Position numbers and translations under genes: made by a program. This document shows, piece after piece, positions 9,411-18,531 of a DNA stretch of 64,000 nt. Position 1 is the first letter of the stretch, and every line of letters starts with the position of its first letter. The stretch is from Janthinobacterium violaceinigrum. GTDB lineage: Bacteria > Pseudomonadota > Gammaproteobacteria > Burkholderiales > Burkholderiaceae_D. The notes beneath the pieces were generated by a model. It was given only the letters and a program-made list of their open reading frames with translations. It did not search any database and had not been told where the DNA came from. The DNA is taken from assembly GCF_009208555.1 (NCBI RefSeq), contig NZ_WFLI01000001.1:124001-188000 (forward strand), read 5' to 3'.

Positions 9411-9941
9411 ATGACGACGGAAAAACAGAAGCAGGACGGACAGCACCGCGACAGCAGCGACTTTGTCATCACGCAAACCTTCGACGCGCCCCGCGAACTG
9501 GTGTTCCAGTCGTGGGTGGAGCCGGAACGCCTGGCCCAATGGTGGGGCCCCGTCGGCTTCGAACTGAGCGTGCTGGCGCTCGACCTCAAGCCGGGCGGTG
9601 TCTTCCACTACGGCATGCGCGCCGACAATGGCTACGAGATGTGGGGCAAGTTCACCTACCAGGCCATCGAAGCGCCGGAAAAGATCGTCTCTATCCTGTC
9701 GTTCGCCGACAAGCAGGGCAACGCCGTGCAGCACCCCGTCAGCGCCACCTGGCCTTTGGAATCGTTCAATGTCATGACCCTGACGGAAGAGAACGGCAAG
9801 ACGACGATGACCTTGCGCTCCACGCCGCACAAGGCCACCGATGAGCAGCATCGGACTTTCCTGGAAGGGCATGAGTCGATGACGCAGGGGTTCAAGGCGA
9901 CCTTTTCCCAGCTGGCCCAGTACCTGGCGCGCGTGCAGTAG
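9411..9941 (+). CDS. AHSA1/SRPBCC-domain protein
   Basis: A 176-aa protein of the activator-of-Hsp90-ATPase-like START superfamily. The characteristic opening is seen at about 20-50 (FVITQTFDAPRELVFQSWVEPERLAQWWGP), followed by the GGVFHYGMR strand and a C-terminal helix (HESMTQGFKATFSQLAQYL). These domains bind hydrophobic ligands; no specific substrate is known for this type. ATG 9411 has an AGGAGA ribosome site 5 bases upstream. It is transcribed away from the efflux operon. A TTGACA hexamer at 9333-9338 could be its -35 box. Confidence 0.85.
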   Translation: MTTEKQKQDGQHRDSSDFVITQTFDAPRELVFQSWVEPERLAQWWGPVGFELSVLALDLKPGGVFHYGMRADNGYEMWGKFTYQAIEAPEKIVSILSFADKQGNAVQHPVSATWPLESFNVMTLTEENGKTTMTLRSTPHKATDEQHRTFLEGHESMTQGFKATFSQLAQYLARVQ

Positions 9942-9975
9942 GTTTTTATTGTTTATTGAAGAGCGGGCCAGAGCC

Positions 9976-10076
9976 GCGGGCCTGAGAAAATGCCCATGGC
10001 TGCGTTGCTTGGGCTCGCCGTACTAACCGTACTGTCTTCGCCCGCGCGCCTTGCACTGGCCATTTTTCAGGCCCGC
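9976..10076. repeat. 101-bp imperfect palindromic intergenic repeat
   Basis: Left arm GCGGGCCTGAgAAAATGcCCA (9976 on) pairs with right arm TGGCCATTTTTCAGGCCCGC (10057-10076) with about two mismatches. The interior holds shorter palindromic pieces, including two GTAC tetramers and GGGC/GCCC. It lies in a non-coding gap between convergent genes. From memory, similar ~100-bp elements with a CGCCGTACTA...CGTACTG...CTTCGCCC core are scattered through beta-proteobacterial genomes, but only one copy is in this window, so its repeat status is inferred. Confidence 0.6.
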
Positions 10077-10168
10077 TGGGCCCGGGGAGCCTGGGTTGGG
10101 GGCGGGGGCGGGTTCTTGCTGTCGTGACAGTTCGCGCTTGAGGACGTCTGCTGTGGTGCAGCCGATAC

Positions 10169-11635
10169 TCAGGACTTGCCCGCGATGCTGGCGGCGCCGC
10201 TGGCGCGGGCCAAGGTCGAGCGCGCGCCGGCCACCGCGCGCAGGCGTTCTTCAAGGTAGGCGCTCACGCGGGGATGCTGGCTGAAGGCGACGTTGAAGCG
10301 GATGTGCTGGTCGGACGTGTCGTTGGCCGAGAATGCGGCGCCGCGCATCATCAGGATCTTGTTGCGGTAGGCGTCCTGCACCAGCAAGTCCACGTCCAGC
10401 CCTTCGGGCATGCTGCCCCACAGGAAAATCCCTGCGTCGCCGGGCTGCTCGAACAGCACGCCGGCCGCGCTCAGTTGCCGCGTGCTGGCGTTGCGCGCCA
10501 CCATGATCTTGCGTTGCAGCCGCTCCAGGTGCTTGCGCAGGTTGCCAGCCTTGAGTACTTCCAGCAGAACGTATTCGTTCAGCGCGGGCAAGGTCATGAT
10601 GGCGTGGATCTTGGTCCGCATCAGCAGCTTGAGCAGGGCGGGCGCCGCGGCCAGGTAGCCCATGCGCAGGGCCGGGCTCAGCGCCTTGCACAGGCTGGAG
10701 TAGTAGATCACGCCGTCCAGTCCGGACAGCGATGCCAGCCGCGTGCTGTGCCCCGGCTGGAAATGGCCGTGCACATCGTCTTCGGCGATCAGGAAGCCAT
10801 ACTGCTGCGCCATGATCAGCACCTTGTGCAGGTTGGCGGCGCTGCTGCTCCATCCGGTGGGATTGTGCAAGGCCGTCTGCATGAACAGCAGGCGCGGACG
10901 GTGCGCGCGGCAGGCGGCTTCCAGTTCGTCCAGGTCGAGGCCATCGGGGCGGCGCTTGATGGGCATCAGGCGCACCCCGTCCTGGCGCAGCCTGCCGAAC
11001 ATCAGGAAGTATCCGGGGTCTTCCACCAGCACCGTATCGCCGGGCTGCAGAAACGTGCGGCAGATCAGGTCGATTGCATGGGTGCCGCCGAAAGTGGTGA
11101 GGATGTGGCTGGCGTCCGCAGCGATGCCGATGCCGCGCAACAGCAGCGCGATCTGTTCGCGCAGTTCGGCCAGCCCTTGCGGCGGACAGCGCGAAGCCAT
11201 GCCGGCCGCGCTGCGCGCCAGGCCGCGTTGCACGGCGGCGGCCGGCAGCGCATCCTGCAGCCAGGTGGGCGGCAAGGCGCCGCTGCTGGCCAACAGCACG
11301 CCCGGCCGCTGGTCGTTCACTTGCTGGCTCAGCCAAACCGGTTCCTGCTCCTGGCCCGCCTCCAGCGCCACCTCGTCGGGAATGGCGCGGCTGGCGTCGA
11401 CTGGCGCGCAGACGAAGAAGCCCGTCGTGCCGTGCGTATCGATGACGCCTGCGGCCACCAGCCTGTCATAGGCCACCACCACGGTGTTGGTGCTGACCGC
11501 AAGCTGGGCGGCGAGCTGGCGGATCGACGGCAGCCTGGTCCCGCCCGGCAAGACGCGTTGCGCGATCTGCTGGCGCAACGCTGCCTCGATCTGTTTGAAC
11601 AGGGCGGTGGGGGAAGAGCGGTCGATGGAGAACAT
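10169..11635 (-). CDS. MocR-type GntR/aminotransferase-fold regulator
   Basis: A 488-aa chimeric regulator. Residues 1-70 form a GntR winged helix (ALFKQIEAALRQQIAQRVLPGGTRLPSIRQLA), joined by a linker to a fold-type I PLP aminotransferase domain (about 120-470). The PLP motifs are present: HNPTG, the D in IAEDDVHGHF and the Schiff-base lysine K317 in SSLCKALSPALR. Family members sense PLP or amino-compound adducts. The gene lies 10 bp downstream of a LysE-family exporter on the same strand, so it probably regulates amino-acid or amine export, though PdxR-like control of vitamin B6 synthesis cannot be excluded. Confidence 0.88.
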   Translation of the reverse strand: MFSIDRSSPTALFKQIEAALRQQIAQRVLPGGTRLPSIRQLAAQLAVSTNTVVVAYDRLVAAGVIDTHGTTGFFVCAPVDASRAIPDEVALEAGQEQEPVWLSQQVNDQRPGVLLASSGALPPTWLQDALPAAAVQRGLARSAAGMASRCPPQGLAELREQIALLLRGIGIAADASHILTTFGGTHAIDLICRTFLQPGDTVLVEDPGYFLMFGRLRQDGVRLMPIKRRPDGLDLDELEAACRAHRPRLLFMQTALHNPTGWSSSAANLHKVLIMAQQYGFLIAEDDVHGHFQPGHSTRLASLSGLDGVIYYSSLCKALSPALRMGYLAAAPALLKLLMRTKIHAIMTLPALNEYVLLEVLKAGNLRKHLERLQRKIMVARNASTRQLSAAGVLFEQPGDAGIFLWGSMPEGLDVDLLVQDAYRNKILMMRGAAFSANDTSDQHIRFNVAFSQHPRVSAYLEERLRAVAGARSTLARASGAASIAGKS

Positions 11636-11645
11636 GGATGGCAGT

Positions 11646-12230
11646 CTAACGTAAAAACATCACGGCGAGGACCAGCAGGATGCCCCCCATCGCCAGGTTG
11701 AATATGCGCTGGTTGCGGGGCGCTTTCAGCACGCTGCGGATCGAGACGCCGAACAGCGCCCACATGGCGTTGCACGGCGTGCCCACCACGGTGCCGATCA
11801 CGGACACCAGCAGCGCGCTGGCGAGCATATTGCCCTGCGAAGGCATGAAGACCGACGCCATGGTGACCGCCTTGAGCCAGCTCTTGGGGTTCAGCGCCTG
11901 AAACAGCGCGGCCTGCGCAAACGACACGGCCTTCGGTGCGCTGGCTCCCGCCACCGAGGCGCCGGCAAGCTTCCAAGCCAAAAATATCAGGTACAGCGCG
12001 CCCGCTATCCGCAGTAGCTGCTGCGCCATCGGATACGCGACGAACACGCTGCCCAGCCCCACGCACATGAGCACGGTCTGCACAAAGATGCCGGCCTGGA
12101 TGCCGAGGATCACCGGCAGCGCACCGCGATAGCCGAAATTGGCGCCGGTGGTGGCCAGCATGACGTTGTTCGGTCCGGGCGTGGCGGACATGACAAAGCA
12201 ATAGCTCATCAGGGGCAGGAGTTCGGTCAT
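11646..12230 (-). CDS. LysE/RhtB-family amino acid exporter
   Basis: A 194-aa inner-membrane protein with about six helices. The family opening is seen in MSYCFVMSATPGPNNVMLATTGANFGYRGALP, followed by the conserved segment ALFQALNPKSWLKAVTMASVF. Proteins of this family export amino acids or homoserine lactone-type metabolites; the substrate here is unknown. It is the first gene of a two-gene unit with the MocR regulator 10 bp downstream, and a candidate operator lies at 12306-12322. Confidence 0.88.
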   Translation of the reverse strand: MTELLPLMSYCFVMSATPGPNNVMLATTGANFGYRGALPVILGIQAGIFVQTVLMCVGLGSVFVAYPMAQQLLRIAGALYLIFLAWKLAGASVAGASAPKAVSFAQAALFQALNPKSWLKAVTMASVFMPSQGNMLASALLVSVIGTVVGTPCNAMWALFGVSIRSVLKAPRNQRIFNLAMGGILLVLAVMFLR

Positions 12231-12305
12231 GGTCGGCAGTCGCAGCGTGGAAAGGCCTCCAGTCTAGAAGCGCGGCGCGGCAGGGACAAGGCACAAGGCG
12301 CCGCG

Positions 12306-12322
12306 TACAGGCACATGCTGTA
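12306..12322. promoter_or_regulatory. Possible operator upstream of the LysE-MocR unit
   Basis: TACAG (12306-12310) and CTGTA (12318-12322) are exact inverted arms with a 7-base spacer, about 75 bases upstream of the lysE-like start. Position and symmetry fit a dimeric regulator such as the MocR protein in the same unit, but no supporting second copy is visible. Confidence 0.3.
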
Positions 12323-12399
12323 TCAGTCGAACGACTGCTACAAGCGGCCAGGGATCAATCTGCTCCCATCTTCAATCTGGCGCGCGTCCGCCCGGAAAG

Positions 12400-13578
12400 T
12401 CAGGCATTTTGCGGCAGACTCAGGCCGCTTTGGAACGCCAGCTTGATATCCGTTTCATGCGAGTAGGCGGAATATTCCCAAACTTCCCCTGCTTGCAGCT
12501 TGTTGAATGTCCCAATGATATTGCGCCGCCACGGGGATGGTCTGGAAGCAACATAGCCAGTGAAAAAAAGCTGCGCCTGTTCCTGGGTCCCGAAGCACAA
12601 CATGAATGACAAAGGGGTAGCCGTTGGCTCGCAAATGGCGGAAAAACCGCCCCCATGCGACGCAAGATGTTCCAGCGCCCGCGGACGATCGGCGAACAGG
12701 GAGAAAAGCGGCAGGCTGCGTTCGGTGAGCAACTGGCCCATCTCCTCAATCGAGGAGCGCGCGGACAAGCCCGCCACCTGCCAGACTATGGCGCTGGCAT
12801 CCTTGTCGGGCCGACGCAAGCCGCCGAACAGGATGCCGCCAGCGTAGCCTGCACCGGTTCCTCTCTCCGCAAGCCACCTCTTGAGCGCTTTGCTGGCGAT
12901 GGAGAGGTCGACCGTCATGCGAACATCGCTGCGGGAATTATAGCGTTCGGGCTCGAAGGACACCTCGAAAACGGTGTCCTTGTCGGCCGCCGTCTTCTTC
13001 CAGACGGTTCCTGCCTTGTTCGGTTTAAAGCCATGCGGCACGAGAAACTTCCCGACTTCCTGGCATGCCTGGAGAAACTGGGCTTTGGGATCGCGCTGAC
13101 GGTTGGCGGGATCGGCCGACCACGCTTGCCATTGGCCGTAGCGCTGGTCGAGGGTGGGTTTCAGCAGATCGAATTTCTCCCAGGTATTCTGGACGTGATA
13201 GACGCTGGGATACTCGAAGCCATGTTCGGCGGCGTGACGGTTGAATACATCACAATAGTCTTGCAGAAAGCTGCCATGCTGTTGGGCGAATGCCGACTTT
13301 TTATCGTAATAGTCAACGGTGAAAGCATTGCCCTGATCGTTGAGATCCTCTTCCCATAGCTTGCCATCGCAAGCATCGATCAGAAATTGAAGTCCGGTCA
13401 TTTCCCGGCGTGCCAGGCGCTTGAGCTCCTCGGGGGAATCCGTGCGGTGAAAAGCGCTCGCCATGTCCTGGTTCAGCAACCAGGCCAGGAACATGCCGAT
13501 AGGGATGCCGCCATTCTCTTCCGGCAAGTCATCGGGATAGTTTTCGCCAGAATGCCAATCAATCCTGTCATACGCCAT
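12400..13578 (-). CDS. Two-domain hypothetical protein (DUF7832-like + DUF4304-like)
   Basis: A 392-aa soluble protein. The N-terminal part (YDRIDWHSGENYPDDLPEE then GIPIGMFLAWLLN) matches my memory of DUF7832, whose members start with a Y-D-x-x-x-W-H motif. The middle (about 165-300) has the DUF4304 pattern: a helix (FLQACQEVGKFLVPHGFK), then K-T-W-K-K and beta strands. The C-terminal about 100 residues are unassigned. Both domains are often single-domain proteins of unknown role, sometimes near polymorphic-toxin immunity genes. It shares neither strand continuity nor theme with its neighbours. Confidence 0.7.
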   Translation of the reverse strand: MAYDRIDWHSGENYPDDLPEENGGIPIGMFLAWLLNQDMASAFHRTDSPEELKRLARREMTGLQFLIDACDGKLWEEDLNDQGNAFTVDYYDKKSAFAQQHGSFLQDYCDVFNRHAAEHGFEYPSVYHVQNTWEKFDLLKPTLDQRYGQWQAWSADPANRQRDPKAQFLQACQEVGKFLVPHGFKPNKAGTVWKKTAADKDTVFEVSFEPERYNSRSDVRMTVDLSIASKALKRWLAERGTGAGYAGGILFGGLRRPDKDASAIVWQVAGLSARSSIEEMGQLLTERSLPLFSLFADRPRALEHLASHGGGFSAICEPTATPLSFMLCFGTQEQAQLFFTGYVASRPSPWRRNIIGTFNKLQAGEVWEYSAYSHETDIKLAFQSGLSLPQNA

Positions 13579-13693
13579 TGTATATGCCTATAAAAATATC
13601 GAAATCATAACTTTGAGTCGCTCCAGCGATGAATATGCCTCTGCCCCGTCGCCACGACGACATGCAAACACCAGGTACTCGACATCTTTTGGC

Positions 13694-14215
13694 TTACAGG
13701 CGCATTCCCAGCCAGATCACCGATTCCGTGGCGCCGGACACTACGGCGCTCAGCATGCGTCCGAACATGCCACTGTCTTGCGTGCGGATGGATGCCTGGT
13801 CGTGATGTTCCTGTTCGTCCCTGAGTATCGCTGTAATGGCGCCGCTTGCGTCATCGTCGTCGCTCAGCATGGCGAGCTGGTGGCGCAGATGCCGCAGGAC
13901 CACGCGTTCGACGGCCACGGTCGTCAGCGAGATCGCGCGCGCGCCGCACAGCCCCGTAACGATGCCCAGCACGTAGCCTCCAGTTGCACACAGGTAATAG
14001 CTGCGGCAGCGCGGCAAGCCACGGCGCTCGAGAACGTCGTGAAATATCGTCCTGTGTTCCCGTTCATGCACCCTGATGGCGCGCAGTTCCTGTACGAGAT
14101 GACTTGCCGTCCAACGTGCCATGAAGATCTGGCCCGTATAAATGCCGATGGCACCTTGCTCTCCCGCATGGTTCACCTTCATTGCCCGGTTCGAAAACTG
14201 CGTCTTCGCATCCAT
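13694..14215 (-). CDS. COQ7-family diiron demethoxyubiquinone hydroxylase
   Basis: A 173-aa ferritin-like monooxygenase; COQ7 enzymes hydroxylate demethoxyubiquinone in ubiquinone synthesis. The complete diiron ligand set is visible: E19 (NHAGEQGA), E51 and H54 (HEREH), E103 (AVERV), and E134 and H137 (DEQEHH). The two halves are related by the expected internal repeat. It is shorter than many bacterial COQ7 proteins (about 210 aa), mainly at the N-terminus. It is followed 12 bp upstream, on the same strand, by an alpha/beta hydrolase gene with which it may be co-transcribed. Confidence 0.88.
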   Translation of the reverse strand: MDAKTQFSNRAMKVNHAGEQGAIGIYTGQIFMARWTASHLVQELRAIRVHEREHRTIFHDVLERRGLPRCRSYYLCATGGYVLGIVTGLCGARAISLTTVAVERVVLRHLRHQLAMLSDDDDASGAITAILRDEQEHHDQASIRTQDSGMFGRMLSAVVSGATESVIWLGMRL

Positions 14216-14227
14216 CGATCGCCTGCC

Positions 14228-15145
14228 TTATCGGCTCTTGCCGTCCGTCATCCCCAGCATCTGCCGAAGCACCGGCAAAATCATCATCCACGCATTCGAC
14301 GTGGCCGCAATCTCGTCGTAATGGCTGGCGCCCGGCAAGATCAGCACTTCCGCATGGTCGCCGGCCTTGATTGCCTTGGTCGCGTAATCGTGCGCGACGC
14401 GGGGCGGGGAGATGGTGTCGAGCTCGCCTGTGATCAGTACGGTGCGGCTGCCGTTGGGGATCAGCTCGGCCGCATTGGTGTCGCTGTAGATGTCGGGGCG
14501 CTCTGTGCTGGCGCTGCCTGCCAATTGCGCGATGTCGCGCTCGCAGCTGGTCCTGATCAACTCTTTTTCATGGCGCAGGTCGGCCAGGCCGCCCAGGCTG
14601 ATAATATTTTTCACGGGCAGGAACTTGTCGCGGTACAGGGGGCTCGTCTTCGGCAGTTTTTCCCGCCCTGCAATCCATTGCACCAGCTGGCCCCCGGCCG
14701 AATGGCCCATGGCCACGATGCGGTCCACGTCCAGCTGGTACTGGGGCGCGTGCTGTTGCAGGCTGTCCAGCGCCGCGTGCATGTCTTCGTACGTGCCCGG
14801 GTAGCCACCGCCCGGCTCGTCCACGCGCCGGTATTCCACATTCCACACGGCGATGCCTTGCGCCACCAGGGCGCCGGCCACGTTGCGCATCTGCCTGATG
14901 CCGCCGAAGGCTACCGTCCAGCAGCCGCCATGCACGAGCACGACGACGGGGAACGGTCCGCTGCCTTCGGGGCGGAACAGCTGCGCGTATTGCGACGGCG
15001 CGGGACCATAGGCGAGCTGCGCCGTGGGGGCGGGGCCGTTCAGGGCCAGGTAGTCGTCCAGGCTCATGGGAGCGGCGACGGCGCCGTGGGTAGCGGCAAG
15101 CAGGGCGGTGGCGATCAGGGAGGAGGGCAGGGACGTGGGCATCAT
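14228..15145 (-). CDS. Exported alpha/beta hydrolase (esterase/kynurenine formamidase-like)
   Basis: A 305-aa serine hydrolase with a cleavable signal peptide (MMPTSLPSSLIATALLAATHGAVAA). The oxyanion motif is HGGCW (72-76), typical of the kynurenine formamidase/BD-FAE branch. The nucleophile elbow is GHSAGG with S149. The acid and base follow in TGELDTISPP and LPGASHYDE. With a signal peptide, a periplasmic or secreted esterase is more likely than tryptophan catabolism. The start lies among adjacent ATGs at 15145 and 15142. The 163-bp gap to the divergent kinase contains a CCTG tandem repeat. Confidence 0.82.
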   Translation of the reverse strand: MMPTSLPSSLIATALLAATHGAVAAPMSLDDYLALNGPAPTAQLAYGPAPSQYAQLFRPEGSGPFPVVVLVHGGCWTVAFGGIRQMRNVAGALVAQGIAVWNVEYRRVDEPGGGYPGTYEDMHAALDSLQQHAPQYQLDVDRIVAMGHSAGGQLVQWIAGREKLPKTSPLYRDKFLPVKNIISLGGLADLRHEKELIRTSCERDIAQLAGSASTERPDIYSDTNAAELIPNGSRTVLITGELDTISPPRVAHDYATKAIKAGDHAEVLILPGASHYDEIAATSNAWMMILPVLRQMLGMTDGKSR

Positions 15146-15191
15146 AGGTTACGCTTGAGAAGAGAACAACACTGTAGCATAGGGCCGTCCG

Positions 15192-15211
15192 CCTGCCTGC
15201 CTGCCTGCCTG
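15192..15211. repeat. (CCTG)5 tetranucleotide tandem repeat
   Basis: Five perfect tandem copies of CCTG lie in the gap between a divergent alpha/beta hydrolase and a hybrid histidine kinase. Tetranucleotide runs can slip during replication; here the run would alter promoter spacing rather than a reading frame. Confidence 0.8.
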
Positions 15212-15307
15212 CGTCCGGCCCGGGCATAAAACACTGAGCTGTTTTCCTCCTTCAACAGGGGTGCCCCATGGTATATTCCGGGCATCAGTTTTCCCCTTAT
15301 CGACACG

Positions 15308-18300
15308 GTGCACGCAAACAACATTCTTTCATTGCTGGACGCCGAGCATGGTGCGCTGGGCAGTATCGCGGCAGGCGCGGACCTGGCCCATGCATTGGAG
15401 CATTTGTTGCTGGCGCTGCAAGACCTGGCCGAGGGCGGCGCGCATGCCTGCCTCGTGCTCATCGACGAGGCCGACCGCTTTTGCGGTTTGTCCGCGCCCA
15501 GCCTGCCGCAAGACCTGTGCCTGGCCTTGCGCCACGGCGGCGAACAGCCTTCGCCGTTCGGCACGGCGGCCTTTTCCGGCGCGCCCGTATATTGCGGCGA
15601 CATCACGCGCGACGTGAACTGGAGTGCGGGACGCAAGGAAGCCATGCTGCACGGCTACCGCGCCTGCTGGGTCGCCCCCGTGTTTGGCGCCAAGGGACAT
15701 ATACTGGGCGTGCTGGGCCTGTTTTTCCAGGCGCCATGCCATCCCACCCAGCCTGAAATCGAACTGCTGGCGCTGGCCGCGCGCGTGTCCGCGCATGTCA
15801 TCGAGCGGGGCCAGCTGGAAAGAGCCCTGCACGACAGCCGCGAACATTTTCATTACGCCATCGAACTCAACACGCAAGTGCTGTGGACGGCCGATATCGA
15901 CGGCAAGCTCGATTACGTGGCCCAGCGCTGGCGCGAATGGACCGGTTGCAGCGGCCTGGGCACCAACTGGCTGGACGCCATCCACCCCGACGACGTGCGC
16001 CATTCCCTGGCGGCCTGGAGCGAGGCGGTGGGCAGCGGCCAGCCTTTCGATGCGGAAATGCGGGTGCGCTGGCAGAACGGCTTGTACCGCTGGGTGCATT
16101 CGCGCGCCTACTGCCGGCTCGACGAGCGGGGCCAGGCCGTGAAATGGTATGGCTCGTGCGAGGATATCGACGAGCACTGGCAGGCGCGCAATGCCTTGCT
16201 CGACAGCGAGGCGCAGTTCCGTTCGCTCGCTTCGACCATGCCCAACCAGGCCTGGCTCGCGCATGGCAGCGGCGCCACCTACTGGGTCAACGAACAGGTG
16301 TGCGAGTACACGGGGCAATCGATGAAGTCCCTCGTGTCGAGCGGTTTTCGCAACTGCGTGCATCCGGACGACGTGCAGGCCACGCAGAAAAGCTGGGAAC
16401 GGGCCGTCGCCACGGCCAGCGCCTACGAATACGAATTCCGCATGCGCCGCGCCAGCGACGGCGCCTACCGCTGGTTCCTGGCCCGCGCCTTGCCCCTGTT
16501 CGATGAGGCGGGCAAGGTGCTGCGCTGGGTGGGCACGAACACGGACGTGCAGGAACAGAAGAACGTGCTGGAAAAGATGGCCTACCTGAATTCCTCGCTG
16601 GAAGTGGAAATGGCCAACCGCACGGCCGACCGCGACCGCATGTGGCGGCTGTCGACCGATATCATGCTGGTGGCGGACCTGGCCGGCATGATCATCGCCG
16701 TCAATCCCGCCTGGAGCCAGATCCTGGACCGGCCGGAAATCGAATCGCTGGGCATGGATTTCATCAGTCTCGTGCATCCCGATGACCGCATGGCCGCCTT
16801 GAAGGACTTGTCGCGGCTGGCCCATGGCGCGCCCACCTTGCGCATGGAAAACCGCTACCGGCGCCGCGACGGGGGCTACCGCTGGATTTCCTGGACGGCC
16901 GTGCCGGCGCAAAAGCTGATCCACGCCATCGGCCGCGACGTCACCGATGAAAAAGAGGCGCGGCTGGCGCTGGTGCGCAGCGAACAGGCGCTGCTGCAGG
17001 CGCAGAAGCTGGAATCGATCGGCAAGCTGACGGGCGGCGTGGCCCACGATTTCAATAACGTGCTGCAAATCATTTCCGGCAATTTGCAGTTGCTGAAACT
17101 GACGGTGGCCGACAATCCGCAGGCGGCCAAGCGCCTCGATTCGGCAGCCTCGGCCGTGGAGCGGGGCGCCAAGCTGTCGTCGCAACTGCTGGCCTTTGCG
17201 CGGCGCCAACCGTTGAAGCCGCTGGTGACGGACCTGGGCCGTCTGCTGCGCCGCATGCATGAGCTGATCCGCCGCGCCCTGGGCGAGGCGGTTTCCGAGG
17301 AAACCTTCATCAGCGAAGGCTTGTGGCATACCCTGGTCGACCCGAACCAGATGGAAAACGTGCTGCTCAACATGGCCATCAATGCGCGCGACGCGATGGA
17401 AGGAGGCGGGCGCCTGACTTTTACCTTGAGCAATGTCACGCTCGATGCCGCCTACGCCAGCCTGCATGCCGACGTGCTGGAGGGGCAATACGTGCTGCTG
17501 ACCATCACCGACACGGGCCACGGCATGGAGCGCGACGTGATCGACCAGATTTTCGAACCGTTCTTCACCACCAAGCGCGAAGGCGAGGGCACGGGCCTGG
17601 GCCTGTCCATGGCCTACGGCTTCATCCGCCAGAGCGCGGGCCACATCAAGGTGCACAGCGCACCGGGCGCGGGCACGACCTTCAAGATCTATCTGCCCCG
17701 TTCGCTGGAAAAACTGGCCGAGCCGCCACCGGGCCTGTCCGGCCCCGTGCTGGGCGGCAGCGAGACCATCCTCGTGGTGGAAGACGATGCGCCCGTGCAG
17801 CACACGGTGGTCGACATGCTGCGCGGCCTCGGCTACGACGTGCTGCATGCGGACGACGGCGCCTCGGCGCTGGCCCTGCTGGGCACGGGCGTGGCCATTG
17901 ACCTGCTGTTTACGGACGTGGTGATGCCCGGTCCCGTCAGCAGCAAGGAGCTGGCGCAGCAGGCCAGGCTGCTGCTGCCGGAGCTGGCCGTCTTGTTTAC
18001 TTCGGGGTATACGCACAACGCCATCATGCAGGGCGGACGCCTGGACCCGGGCGTGGAACTGCTGAGCAAACCTTACCGGCGCGAAGACCTGGCGCGGCGC
18101 GTGCGCCATTTGCTGGCCGATCGCCGCCTGGTGGGCGCGCCCGACCCGTCCGGGCGGCGCATCCTGCTGGTGGAAGACAATGACGACGCGCGCGAAATGA
18201 CGACCGAGATGCTCAATATGCTGGGCCACACCGTGCACGGCGTGGCCAGCGCCGAGGAAGCGTTGCCATTGCTGGCCATGCCGGGCCTGGACGTGCTGGT

Positions 18301-18508
18301 GACGGACATCAGCCTGCCCACCATGTCGGGCCTGGAACTGGCGCGCCACGCGCGTGCCCACTGGCCCCAGCTGGACGTGGTGTTTGCTTCCGGGCATGAC
18401 TGGGGCGCCAGCCTGATGCAGGACCCCAGCGCGCGCTTCCTGCGCAAGCCGTTTGGACTGGAGGAGCTGGCCGGCGCACTGAAGGCGCGCCGGCTGGAAG
18501 TCTATTAG
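15308..18508 (+). CDS. GAF/PAS hybrid histidine kinase with two receiver domains (paralogue 1)
   Basis: A 1066-aa soluble sensor kinase. Domain order: GAF (about 15-165), three PAS/PAC units (about 178-300, 305-425 and 435-555), HisKA with the F-box-type motif GGVAHDFNN (phosphorylated H580), HATPase (INARDAME N-box, [12 protein letters not shown]-box), receiver 1 with D870 ([10 protein letters not shown]) and receiver 2 with D1000 (VLVTDISLP). There is no membrane segment, so it should sense a cytoplasmic signal. The start is GTG 15308, with no good ribosome site; no ATG occurs in frame until about residue 112, which would destroy the GAF domain. It is tail-to-tail with a close paralogue at 18532. 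Confidence 0.88.
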   Translation: MHANNILSLLDAEHGALGSIAAGADLAHALEHLLLALQDLAEGGAHACLVLIDEADRFCGLSAPSLPQDLCLALRHGGEQPSPFGTAAFSGAPVYCGDITRDVNWSAGRKEAMLHGYRACWVAPVFGAKGHILGVLGLFFQAPCHPTQPEIELLALAARVSAHVIERGQLERALHDSREHFHYAIELNTQVLWTADIDGKLDYVAQRWREWTGCSGLGTNWLDAIHPDDVRHSLAAWSEAVGSGQPFDAEMRVRWQNGLYRWVHSRAYCRLDERGQAVKWYGSCEDIDEHWQARNALLDSEAQFRSLASTMPNQAWLAHGSGATYWVNEQVCEYTGQSMKSLVSSGFRNCVHPDDVQATQKSWERAVATASAYEYEFRMRRASDGAYRWFLARALPLFDEAGKVLRWVGTNTDVQEQKNVLEKMAYLNSSLEVEMANRTADRDRMWRLSTDIMLVADLAGMIIAVNPAWSQILDRPEIESLGMDFISLVHPDDRMAALKDLSRLAHGAPTLRMENRYRRRDGGYRWISWTAVPAQKLIHAIGRDVTDEKEARLALVRSEQALLQAQKLESIGKLTGGVAHDFNNVLQIISGNLQLLKLTVADNPQAAKRLDSAASAVERGAKLSSQLLAFARRQPLKPLVTDLGRLLRRMHELIRRALGEAVSEETFISEGLWHTLVDPNQMENVLLNMAINARDAMEGGGRLTFTLSNVTLDAAYASLHADVLEGQYVLLTITDTGHGMERDVIDQIFEPFFTTKREGEGTGLGLSMAYGFIRQSAGHIKVHSAPGAGTTFKIYLPRSLEKLAEPPPGLSGPVLGGSETILVVEDDAPVQHTVVDMLRGLGYDVLHADDGASALALLGTGVAIDLLFTDVVMPGPVSSKELAQQARLLLPELAVLFTSGYTHNAIMQGGRLDPGVELLSKPYRREDLARRVRHLLADRRLVGAPDPSGRRILLVEDNDDAREMTTEMLNMLGHTVHGVASAEEALPLLAMPGLDVLVTDISLPTMSGLELARHARAHWPQLDVVFASGHDWGASLMQDPSARFLRKPFGLEELAGALKARRLEVY

Positions 18509-18531
18509 GCAGCTTGGGCAGCTTAGGCCGG

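Noticed and set aside
15192..15211. CRISPR-like repeat
   Set aside because: It is a simple tetranucleotide run without spacers; no cas genes are in the window.
15329..18397. A 1022-codon minus-strand frame across the first hybrid kinase
   Set aside because: Composition (Arg, His, Gln, Ala rich) is that of an antisense shadow; the plus-strand frame has full kinase and receiver motifs.
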